Assembly (NCBI RefSeq): GCF_028471945.1
Contig: NZ_CP110128.1
Coordinates: forward strand, 1,352,501 to 1,416,500
DNA: 64,000 nt
Direction of reading: 5' to 3'
Source: Pseudomonas sp. WJP1
Lineage (GTDB): Bacteria; Pseudomonadota; Gammaproteobacteria; Pseudomonadales; Pseudomonadaceae
In this document: piece by piece, positions 54,946-62,772 of the stretch
Layout: each line of letters starts with the position of its first letter
Numbering within the stretch: the stretch's first letter is position 1
Translations under genes and position numbers: made by a program
Notes under the pieces: generated by a model
Told to the model about the DNA's origin: nothing
The model's database searches: none
Seen by the model: only the letters and a program-made list of their open reading frames with translations

Positions 54946-56073
54946 TTACTGAGGCTTGGCTTCAGTTTTTGGTTTGCCGAAGTGCCACTCGTAGACCACG
55001 AATTTGAAGTCTTTCAAGTCGCCTTTTTCGTCGAAGCTCAGGTCGCCGGTAGGTGTCTTGAAGGTGCCGGCGTGGATGGCTTCAGCCACTTTGGCAGAGT
55101 CTTCGGACTTGGCAGCCTTGATGCCGTCGGCGATCACGGTCACAGCCGAGTAGGCCGGGAACACGAACGGACCGCTTGGATCTTCTTTCTTGGCCTTGAA
55201 CGCATCAGCCAGGGCAACGTTGGCCGGATCCTGGTCGAAGGATTTCGGCAGGGTCACCAGCAGGCCTTCGGAGGCGTCCTTGGCGATCTGCGAAATGGAG
55301 TCGTTACCCACGCCTTCCGGACCCATGAACTTGGCTTTCAGGCCTTTCTCCTGGGATTGACGCAGGATCAGGCCCAGCTCCGGGTGGTAGCCGCCGTAGT
55401 AGACGAAGTCGACGTTGGCTTGCTTGAGCTTGGCGATCATCGACGAGAAGTCCTTGTCGCCGGCGTTGACGCCTTCGAACACGGCAACCTTGACGCCTTT
55501 GCCTTCCAGGGTTTTCTTCACGGCAGAGGCGATGCCTTCACCGTATTGCTGTTTGTCGTGCAGGACAGCAACGATTTTCGGTTTGACGAAGTCGGCGATG
55601 TAGTTACCGGCGGCAGGACCCTGGGCGCTGTCCAGGCCGATGGTGCGGAACACCATTTTGTAGCCACGGTTGGTGATGTCCGGGCTGGTGGCAGCCGGGG
55701 TGATCATGATCACGCCTTCGTCTTCGTAGATGTCCGAAGCCGGTTGAGTGGAGCTGGAGCACAGGTGGCCAACCACGAATTTCACGCCGTCGTTGACGAC
55801 TTTGTTCGCGACCGCTACCGCTTGTTTTGGATCACAGGCGTCATCGTATTCAACGGCTTCGAGTTTCTTGCCGTCTACGCCGCCTTTGGCGTTGATCTGT
55901 TCAATGGCCATTTTGGCGCCGCTGAACTGCATGTCGCCATATTGGGCTACAGGGCCGGTTTTAGGGCCGGCGATGCCGATCTTGATGGTGTCAGCTGCGA
56001 ACGAATGGCTGGCAACCCCGGCCAGAACCATAGCGGCAAACAGTTTGGAAATCTGCTTAGTAGCCTTAGTCAT
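54946..56073 (-). CDS. livK: Branched-chain amino acid binding protein (BraC/LivK)
   Basis: The 375-residue periplasmic protein has a signal peptide ending VASHSFAAD, then the Leu/Ile/Val-binding fold: IKIGIAGPKTGPVAQYGDMQFSGAKMAIEQIN and FVVGHLCSSSTQPASDIYEDEGV with the typical disulfide Cys. It delivers branched-chain amino acids, and often Ala or Thr, to LivHMGF. Promoter elements lie in the 349-bp gap upstream, where a perfect 16-bp palindrome is visible. Confidence 0.94.
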   Translation of the reverse strand: MTKATKQISKLFAAMVLAGVASHSFAADTIKIGIAGPKTGPVAQYGDMQFSGAKMAIEQINAKGGVDGKKLEAVEYDDACDPKQAVAVANKVVNDGVKFVVGHLCSSSTQPASDIYEDEGVIMITPAATSPDITNRGYKMVFRTIGLDSAQGPAAGNYIADFVKPKIVAVLHDKQQYGEGIASAVKKTLEGKGVKVAVFEGVNAGDKDFSSMIAKLKQANVDFVYYGGYHPELGLILRQSQEKGLKAKFMGPEGVGNDSISQIAKDASEGLLVTLPKSFDQDPANVALADAFKAKKEDPSGPFVFPAYSAVTVIADGIKAAKSEDSAKVAEAIHAGTFKTPTGDLSFDEKGDLKDFKFVVYEWHFGKPKTEAKPQ

Positions 56074-56172
56074 AGTGCTCCACTCTTACTGTTGTAATTT
56101 TTATAGTCCTGGCGCCGTAGGCGGCAGAACCGGGTAAGTATCTACGACATTCCCCGGAAAAGCCCCTCGGCA

Positions 56173-56188
56173 ACTGTACCGGTACAGT
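56173..56188. promoter_or_regulatory. Perfect 16-bp palindrome upstream of livK
   Basis: ACTGTACCGGTACAGT is centred about 107 bp upstream of the livK start codon. It looks like a dimeric repressor or activator site (GntR/MocR-type sites are similar), but the protein is unknown. The rest of the gap 56,074-56,422 shows no gene. Confidence 0.55.
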
Positions 56189-56422
56189 GTAGAGCGCCGA
56201 TTGTCAGCCTGGGAAGCTGGCGCCAGGGGGCAAAACTTGGAGGTGTCGCTTTTTTGAAAGAAAAAGTCAGAATTGCGGCGGGGGTTTGACGGGCTTATAG
56301 CCATATTCCGTGCATTCCCTGGCCTTCCTGCGCTTTTCATTCGGTGATGCAAATTGCTTCTGGGTTTTTCTGCCTGACTACCGACGTTATCATTGCGTCG
56401 ATTTCTTTTCCGGACCGGACCC

Positions 56423-56728
56423 ATGACTGAAGAACCTAGCACCCTCTATGCCAAGCTGCTTGGCGAAACCGCATCTATTACCTGGAAGGAGTTGGAGCCG
56501 TTCTTCGCCAAGGGTGCCCTATTGTGGGTCGACCCCAGTCTTGATCTGATCGCTGCCGCCGAGGCCATGGCAACCGACGACGGCGAGAAAGTGGCTGCCT
56601 GGCTGGCCGCCGACCAGGTCGCCAAGCTGTCTGAAACGCGGGCGCTGGATCTTTTCGAACGCGATCCGCCGTTGTGGGCAGTGGTGGTTTCGCCGTGGAT
56701 CATGATCCAGGAAAAGGCGCCGGCTTGA
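56423..56728 (+). CDS. DUF2288 family protein
   Basis: The 101-residue acidic protein contains LYAKLLGETASITWKELEPFFAKGALLWVDPSLDL and PLWAVVVSPWIMIQE, matching DUF2288. It is soluble and of unknown function. ATG 56423 is favoured; the upstream frame (56393) lacks a site. Confidence 0.82.
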   Translation: MTEEPSTLYAKLLGETASITWKELEPFFAKGALLWVDPSLDLIAAAEAMATDDGEKVAAWLAADQVAKLSETRALDLFERDPPLWAVVVSPWIMIQEKAPA

Positions 56729-56917
56729 ATGGTCGCACCGTATTGGTGCGATGGCTTGGCGGGGATAAGTGTGTAGCCGAGTAGCGTGATGGCACGTTGC
56801 CGTAGAGAAAGGCCACGCTTCACGGTGACGTAAACGTAACGGGAACAGTTGCGGGGACAACCAAGCGGCTTCTCAATTGTTTCTGGATGTTGAAAGTGTG
56901 TTGATTCTGAGGACGCC

Positions 56918-57000
56918 ATCGCGAGCAGGCTCGCTCCCACAGGGATCGCATTTCATTCATAAGGAACGCGGTCAACTGTGGGAGCGAGCCTGCTCGCGAT
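56918..57000. repeat. REP doublet (REPIN)
   Basis: Inverted copies at 56918-56940 and 56978-57000 lie just after the end of the tubulin-like gene. The rest of the 298-bp gap 56,729-57,026 shows only a short dyad near 56,733 (GGTCGCACC/GGTGCGAT) and no gene. Confidence 0.9.
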
Positions 57001-57026
57001 AGGGCCGACTCGGTGTTGCGTCGGGC

Positions 57027-59222
57027 TTAGAAAGTCTTGCCCGTATGGTTATTCAGCGAAATAACCTTAGTCTTGCCAATCCGGTGACGATAGATCTCAC
57101 GCAGGTACTTGATCGCTTTTTTCACGCAGTCGCGGGACAGGCGGATGTCATTGATTGAGACAAACTTGTCCTTGTCGTTGATCAGCTCGCGATACTTCTT
57201 CTCGTACATCGGTTTGATCGCATACCAATTGGTATCGAGAATTTTCGCCGGGTTCTCGAACTCGTTGAGCAGGTCGTCGATCAGGTTTTCATCGAATTCT
57301 TCGTTGATGATGAAGTCCAGGACCGAGTTGTCCAGGGTGTCATCGAAGCGGTAAGGGGTACGCGCAAAGCAACGCTTGATGAACGCCACGATCAAGGTCA
57401 GGAAATCGTCCGACAGGCACGGGCTCTTGGCGATCAGGGTGGTCAGCGACAGGTTGGCCGAGGCACCGATCACCAGTGCATAGCGCTTGAGCGTGGTGTT
57501 GGGGAACAGGTTGTTGAGGTGCGTCTTCAACCGGTTCAGGTCCATGTAGGACAGCTTGTAGTCCTTGGGCAGGGAAACGATCGACACTACCGACGAACAG
57601 TTCTTGAAGAAGTGCAGGTCGTGCAGGGCCGCCGCGTCATATCCCGAATTCTTGTACTGCTCCAGCGACGCCCGATAGCGCTTGGACTCGATCGGCAACA
57701 GGCTGATGCCTTCGATGGCTTGGGTGACTTTATTGAAGTGCGGCAGGTCGATGGAGCGGAAGAACAGGTCGTCGATGTTCAGGCGTTGTGGCTCTTTCTC
57801 GAACACCTTGAATTTGTCGCCGGTAGGCGCCGGGGTTTCCGGAACCACGGACTCGGCGTAGGCAATCGCTACCGGGCCGGCCAGGCTCATGAACAGGTCG
57901 TTGGCGTCCAGGCGAATGGTTTCGCCAATGTCGATGCCGGCACGGCGGAAATAGTTCTGGTCGTAGTCTGTCGTGACCGCCTGCGCGGTCAGGATGTTGA
58001 AGATCTGCTGCGAGATGTACTGGTTGGCATGCTTTTCCATCGCGTTGACGTCGATGTTCTGGATGTTGCCGTCATCGCTTTCTTCGGCATAGCGCATGAT
58101 GTCGTTGGAAATCAGCATCATCGCGTTCCAAGGGCGGATACGGCCCATGACACTGGCTTCGCTGCTGTCTTCGTTGGCGAAGTTGTAGGAAAAGTCCCAC
58201 TCCTCCGACAGGTATTTGCACAGCAGGCGACCGGCGTTGATGTGAAGCGCTTCGGACATTTCACTGCGGTGATCGGAAATGTTCGGCAATACGCAGATGC
58301 CGCTGGTGAAGATCGGCTCGAAGACGAAGGCGTGGCCACTCTTGCTGTCATGCTCGTCCATCGGCTTGGTGTCGAACGTCTTGTTCATGTACGAGTGTTG
58401 CTGGGCCAGGCCGAACTCCGAGGCCATGCCTGAACCGGTGCCGCCGCCGGCACTGAAGATCGAGAAGTACAGGCGCGACTGGTTGGCCTTGATGCCGCAG
58501 CTGTCGATCAGGTACGAGTGGATCATCTTCCAGTCCGGGCTGGAGAAGCGCTGGGTGTCCTTGTTCAGGATGATCTTGGCCAGGTACTGGCCGAGGATCG
58601 GCGCGTTACCGGCACCCCCGGCATGGACTTCCGACAGGTCCATGATTTTCATTTTGCTGTAGTCACGCAGGAACCCGCTTTTTTCGCCTTTGCGCGAGAA
58701 GCGGATACGCCCGGCAATGTCCTTGTCCAGGTCGCCCAGCATCACCAGCGGTTCTACCAGGAACACCGGTTTGGTGGCCTTGTTCGCCCCCAGGCGCAAA
58801 TTGTTACGAATCCACTGTGCCGGGCTGTAGCCCTTTTCCGAATAGCGTTTGTCTGGCGAGAGGCGGTCTTCGTTGTTGAACTCGTTGAGGTAGAACTTGC
58901 GGGCGTTGTAGACCAGTTCCGCGACATCCAGCGCGATGTTCGAACCGCAACGGCCCAGGCCAATCAGGCACACTGACGGGAACTGCTGGTCGTTGTGCTG
59001 TTCGTTGTCGCCTTCCAGATGCGGTGGGCGGGGGAACACCATGTCGCGCAGGCCGTCGAGGTTGTCGAGGATGCGATCGGTGTTGGTTTCGGTGAAGTAC
59101 AGGTATTGCTGGGTCGCCAGTGGGCGCGACGGCGTCAATGGCTTCGAGGGTACGGGGCTGTTAGCCGCCGGGCTCAGCGTCAGGTCGGAAAGCGCAGGGG
59201 CCGGGTTGTTTTTGGAAGTCAT
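57027..59222 (-). CDS. Divergent tubulin/FtsZ-superfamily GTPase-like protein
   Basis: The 731-residue protein (from ATG 59222; a GTG/ATG at 59276/59273 would add up to 18 residues) has a Pro/Ser-rich N-terminus, then a readable tubulin/FtsZ core: T1-like IGLGRCGSN (88-95), T3-like HAGGAGNAPILGQ (200-212), T4 AGGGTGSG (258-265), T6-like MLISND (369-374), an H7-like helix with HANQYI and a T7-like RLDANDLFMSLAG with Asp439 and Asp442 in the places of FtsZ catalytic Asp209/Asp212. The FtsZ C-terminal peptide is absent; instead there is a C-terminal region of about 250 residues. It may be a FtsZ-like/Tubulin_2-type filament protein. No partner gene is adjacent. Confidence 0.72.
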   Translation of the reverse strand: MTSKNNPAPALSDLTLSPAANSPVPSKPLTPSRPLATQQYLYFTETNTDRILDNLDGLRDMVFPRPPHLEGDNEQHNDQQFPSVCLIGLGRCGSNIALDVAELVYNARKFYLNEFNNEDRLSPDKRYSEKGYSPAQWIRNNLRLGANKATKPVFLVEPLVMLGDLDKDIAGRIRFSRKGEKSGFLRDYSKMKIMDLSEVHAGGAGNAPILGQYLAKIILNKDTQRFSSPDWKMIHSYLIDSCGIKANQSRLYFSIFSAGGGTGSGMASEFGLAQQHSYMNKTFDTKPMDEHDSKSGHAFVFEPIFTSGICVLPNISDHRSEMSEALHINAGRLLCKYLSEEWDFSYNFANEDSSEASVMGRIRPWNAMMLISNDIMRYAEESDDGNIQNIDVNAMEKHANQYISQQIFNILTAQAVTTDYDQNYFRRAGIDIGETIRLDANDLFMSLAGPVAIAYAESVVPETPAPTGDKFKVFEKEPQRLNIDDLFFRSIDLPHFNKVTQAIEGISLLPIESKRYRASLEQYKNSGYDAAALHDLHFFKNCSSVVSIVSLPKDYKLSYMDLNRLKTHLNNLFPNTTLKRYALVIGASANLSLTTLIAKSPCLSDDFLTLIVAFIKRCFARTPYRFDDTLDNSVLDFIINEEFDENLIDDLLNEFENPAKILDTNWYAIKPMYEKKYRELINDKDKFVSINDIRLSRDCVKKAIKYLREIYRHRIGKTKVISLNNHTGKTF

Positions 59223-59415
59223 TGTTCGCCATGTACCTGGGCTGGTTGGTCGCGGACTACTGTCGTCGACCATCACGGAATGAGAGCTCGCGTCTTTTAT
59301 CAGCGCGTATTAGTCCCGGGCGGCGCAGTCAGCTTGCGCGTCGCTCGGCGGAATCCTTTCCTGCATCTTGATGAATCGGCCAATATTCGGTGTTCTTTAA
59401 TCAAAAGGAGGCAAA

Positions 59416-60309
59416 ATGATGTCAACGCTACCGGCCCTGGGTTTTGCCGGAATCGGCCTGATGGGCCTGCCAATGTGCCGGCGTTTGCTCGCCGCGGGTT
59501 ACCCACTGACTGTGTGGAACCGCAATCCGGCCAAGTGCGCGCCGCTGGTCGAGGCCGGTGCACGCCAGGTCGCCACGCCTGCCGAGTTGTGCCAACACGC
59601 CGAAGTAGTCATGTTGTGCCTGGCGGATACGGCGGTGGTTCGCGAGGTGGTTTTCGGCAAGTCGGGCATTGCCGAGGGGGCGAAAAAGGATCAATTGCTG
59701 GTGGATTTTTCCAGCCTGGAACCCACGGCGACCCGGGAGATGGCGGCAGAACTCGGCAAAACCGGCATGGGTTGGCTGGATGCACCGGTGTCTGGCGGGG
59801 TGGTGGGCGCTGAAGCCGGCAGCCTGGCGATCATGGTCGGCGGCACCGTGGCGGACCTTGAGCGAGTCAAACCGGTTTTGTTGAGTCTTGGCCAGCGCGT
59901 GACGCACATGGGCGCCGTGGGCGCAGGGCAGGTGACCAAGGTCTGCAACCAGATGATCGTTGCCTGCAACGCGCTGGTCATCGCCGAAGTGGTGGCCTTG
60001 GCGGAGCGCTCCGGGGTCGACGCCAGTCTGATCGCCGAGGCACTGACCGGTGGGTTTGCCGATTCAAGGCCCTTGCAGTTCCTGGCTCCGCAAATGGCCG
60101 AGAGCCGTTTCGAACCGGTCAAATGGCACGTGCGGACTTTGCTGAAGGATCTGGACGGTGCGGTGAAGTTTTCCCGCGAACAAGGTTCGGCGACGCCGAT
60201 CAGCGGCTTGGCTGCGCAATTGATGCGCCTGCACGGTGGGCAAGGTTTCCTGGAGAAAGACCCGTCTACATTAGTGCAGATGTACCGTGAACCCGACCCA
60301 GGTGCGTGA
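59416..60309 (+). CDS. 3-hydroxyisobutyrate dehydrogenase family oxidoreductase
   Basis: The 297-residue enzyme has the NAD(P) motif LGFAGIGLMGLPMCRRLLAAG, the substrate motif LDAPVSGGVVGAEAGSLAIMVGG and the catalytic Lys in GAGQVTKVCNQMIVA. It belongs with tartronate semialdehyde reductase and 3-hydroxyisobutyrate dehydrogenase; the substrate is open. AAGGAGG precedes two adjacent ATGs (59416, 59419), and the second has better spacing. Its 3' end overlaps the convergent MHYT gene by 44 bases. Confidence 0.88.
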   Translation: MMSTLPALGFAGIGLMGLPMCRRLLAAGYPLTVWNRNPAKCAPLVEAGARQVATPAELCQHAEVVMLCLADTAVVREVVFGKSGIAEGAKKDQLLVDFSSLEPTATREMAAELGKTGMGWLDAPVSGGVVGAEAGSLAIMVGGTVADLERVKPVLLSLGQRVTHMGAVGAGQVTKVCNQMIVACNALVIAEVVALAERSGVDASLIAEALTGGFADSRPLQFLAPQMAESRFEPVKWHVRTLLKDLDGAVKFSREQGSATPISGLAAQLMRLHGGQGFLEKDPSTLVQMYREPDPGA

Positions 60310-62482
60310 CGGTGCATGACTGCTTGCGCTGGTTGATTTCGTTCAGCACCGGCTGCAGTTCGGTCAGCGGGACCGGCCTGCTGAGCAGGTAACCCTGGAC
60401 GAAGTCGCAGCCGTGGCCTTCGAGAAACCGGTACTGCTCGAAGGTTTCGACACCTTCGGTAACCACATCCAGATGGAGGGTGTGGGCCATGACGATGATG
60501 GCCTGGACGATCTCCATGTCCTGGGTGGATTTCGGAATATCCTGGATGAATGAGCGGTCGATCTTCAGCGTGTTCAGCGGCAAGCGCTTAAGGTAAGCCA
60601 GGGATGAATAACCGGTGCCGAAGTCATCGATCGACAGCGAAACGCCGAGGGCGCGTATCTGCTGCAGCAACACCAGCGTATCGGCTATGTTGCCCATCAG
60701 CGCACTCTCGGTGACCTCCAGTTCCAGTCGATGGGGCTCCACCCCGGCACTGCGCAACGCGAGTGAGATTTCGTCGCTCAGTTCTTCGCGCGCCAGGGTC
60801 AGGGGGGAGCAATTGATGGCAATCTTCAGGTGCCCGCAACCCTGGCGCGCCAACTCGCCCAGATCCACGCAGGCCTTGCGCAGCACCCAGTTGTCCAGTT
60901 CGGTAATCAGGCCATTGGCCTCTGCTACGCCAATGAAACGGTCCGGCGCGAGGAAGCCGTGGACGGGGTGTTGCCAGCGGATCAAGGCTTCGAGCTTGCT
61001 GACCTGGTTGGTCTTGAGGTCAAGGATCGGTTGGTAATAGAGCATCAGGCCGGTGTCTTCGCGCAGGGCATGGCGCAGTTCTTCCTCCATTTGCAGTTCC
61101 AGCATGGCGCGAGCCTTGAGGTTGGCACTGAAGAAGTTCAGACCGTTACGGCCGCTGTCCTTGGATTGATACAGCGCCAGGTCGGCGTTTTTCAGCAGTT
61201 CTTCACAAGTCTTGCCGTCCTCGGGAAACACGCTGATACCGATGCTGGTGGTCATGACCATGCGTCGCCCGGACAGCTCGATGGGTTCCTTCATTTTCAG
61301 CATGATGCGCTGGGCCATCTGCCGCGCCTCTTCACGGTCATGCAGGTCGATGAGAATGCAGAATTCGTCGCCACCAAAGCGTGCCACCACATCGTCATGA
61401 CTGCGTACCGAGCTTTTGATGTGCCGGGCGAGGACCTTGAGCAGTTCATCGCCGGCGTCGTGGCCGAGGCTGTCGTTGATTCGCTTGAAATGGTCGATGT
61501 CGAGGAACAGGACGGCGAGCATGCCGCCTGAATGAGTACGCTCCAAAAGCTTCTCGGCGAAGAGCTGGTTGAACCCGCGACGGTTGACCAGGTTGGTCAG
61601 GGCGTCGTAGTGCGCCACCTGTTGCAGGGACATGCGCGCCTGGTCCAGTTGGCTGAGTAGCGAGTTGACCCGCAGCAGGTCACGGTCCTTGTGCTGCAGT
61701 TTCTTGTCCGCCAGCGCTGCGCTGATGCAACTGCCGATGATCAGCAGTGTCATGACGGCTACCGTCAGGCCCAGTTGCAGATGGTTGTTTTCGGAAGGTT
61801 GAGTCACCTGGCTGCCGGTTGGCAGGACCAGGTCGAAGGCGGCCATGCCGGTGAAGTGCAGGCTCATGATGCCTGCGCCCAGCACCAGGCTGGCGGCGTA
61901 TTTGCGCAGTTGGTGAAAAATACCCGCGCTATTGCGCAGGTAGCTCGCCAGCAGCAGTAACGCCAGGCTGGCGCCGGTGGCGATCACAATGGAAAGGACG
62001 AGCAGCGCCGGATGGTAGTAGGCCGTCGCTTGCGAACGCATGGCGGCCATGCCCACGTAGTGCATGGTGGCGATGCCCAGGCCAATAATGAACGATGCCT
62101 TGCAGCATTGGCGGACATTCAAGACAGGCAAGCTGAGGGTGTGCATCGCCAGCCACGACGCACATAGGGCGATCAACAGCGACAGGAGCGTGATGGGCAA
62201 ATGGTAGTGGACGTCGATCGGCGCCTGGAACGCCAGCATGCCGATGAAGTGCATGGCCCAGATTCCACCGGCCAGGCACCCGGCACCGATCCAGCGCCAA
62301 AGGCGTTGGGAAGCCGGTTTTTGCGCATGGCTGATTCGTTCGGCCATATCCAGTGCGGCAAAACAGCTGGCGCAGGCGACCAGAAAAGCCAGCAGCACCA
62401 GAAAAGGGTCATGTGCGCAATGGAGTATGACCTGTCCGCTTTCTGCTAGCTCTGTAGTGAAATGCAGACCAAGCCACTCCAT
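60266..62482 (-). CDS. mucR: MHYT-GGDEF-EAL cyclic-di-GMP enzyme (MucR type)
   Basis: The 738-residue membrane protein begins with an MHYT sensor of seven helices (MHFIGM, MHYVGM and LHFTGM motifs, which may bind copper or sense O2/NO), followed by GGDEF (FGGDEF intact, residues about 300-455) and EAL (KLEALIRW, DDFGTGYSSL and ESA, about 475-725) domains. Both catalytic motifs look intact, so it may make and degrade c-di-GMP. P. aeruginosa MucR has the same layout and influences alginate; the name is by domain order. ATG 62482 is chosen over an upstream frame. Confidence 0.85.
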   Translation of the reverse strand: MEWLGLHFTTELAESGQVILHCAHDPFLVLLAFLVACASCFAALDMAERISHAQKPASQRLWRWIGAGCLAGGIWAMHFIGMLAFQAPIDVHYHLPITLLSLLIALCASWLAMHTLSLPVLNVRQCCKASFIIGLGIATMHYVGMAAMRSQATAYYHPALLVLSIVIATGASLALLLLASYLRNSAGIFHQLRKYAASLVLGAGIMSLHFTGMAAFDLVLPTGSQVTQPSENNHLQLGLTVAVMTLLIIGSCISAALADKKLQHKDRDLLRVNSLLSQLDQARMSLQQVAHYDALTNLVNRRGFNQLFAEKLLERTHSGGMLAVLFLDIDHFKRINDSLGHDAGDELLKVLARHIKSSVRSHDDVVARFGGDEFCILIDLHDREEARQMAQRIMLKMKEPIELSGRRMVMTTSIGISVFPEDGKTCEELLKNADLALYQSKDSGRNGLNFFSANLKARAMLELQMEEELRHALREDTGLMLYYQPILDLKTNQVSKLEALIRWQHPVHGFLAPDRFIGVAEANGLITELDNWVLRKACVDLGELARQGCGHLKIAINCSPLTLAREELSDEISLALRSAGVEPHRLELEVTESALMGNIADTLVLLQQIRALGVSLSIDDFGTGYSSLAYLKRLPLNTLKIDRSFIQDIPKSTQDMEIVQAIIVMAHTLHLDVVTEGVETFEQYRFLEGHGCDFVQGYLLSRPVPLTELQPVLNEINQRKQSCTVTHLGRVHGTSALM

Positions 62483-62772
62483 AGCATGCCCCGTGGTTGT
62501 CTCCCTTGCCGGCAATCAACGCTGGCGAATGTGTTGGAGTATAGAGGCCGTGGATTGAACGCAAGGGATAGTGGCACATTGTCTCCCAATGATTTTGGAA
62601 TGGACCTTAGTTCGTTTGGAAATAAAATGTCGCATGGGCCGCGTCTGTCCCCATGGTTGGGTATCAGCTTTACGAATAATTACAGACAGTCCTGGCCCGC
62701 CTGACTAGATTGCAGGTTCCGGGCTCGGATGCACTGGCAGTGAAGCCCCATAACAATAAAAGAGACGGACCC

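Noticed and set aside
1598..57000. Repeated GC-rich hairpins as possible CRISPR repeats
   Set aside because: They occur as inverted pairs in separate intergenic gaps, not as regularly spaced direct repeats with unique spacers.
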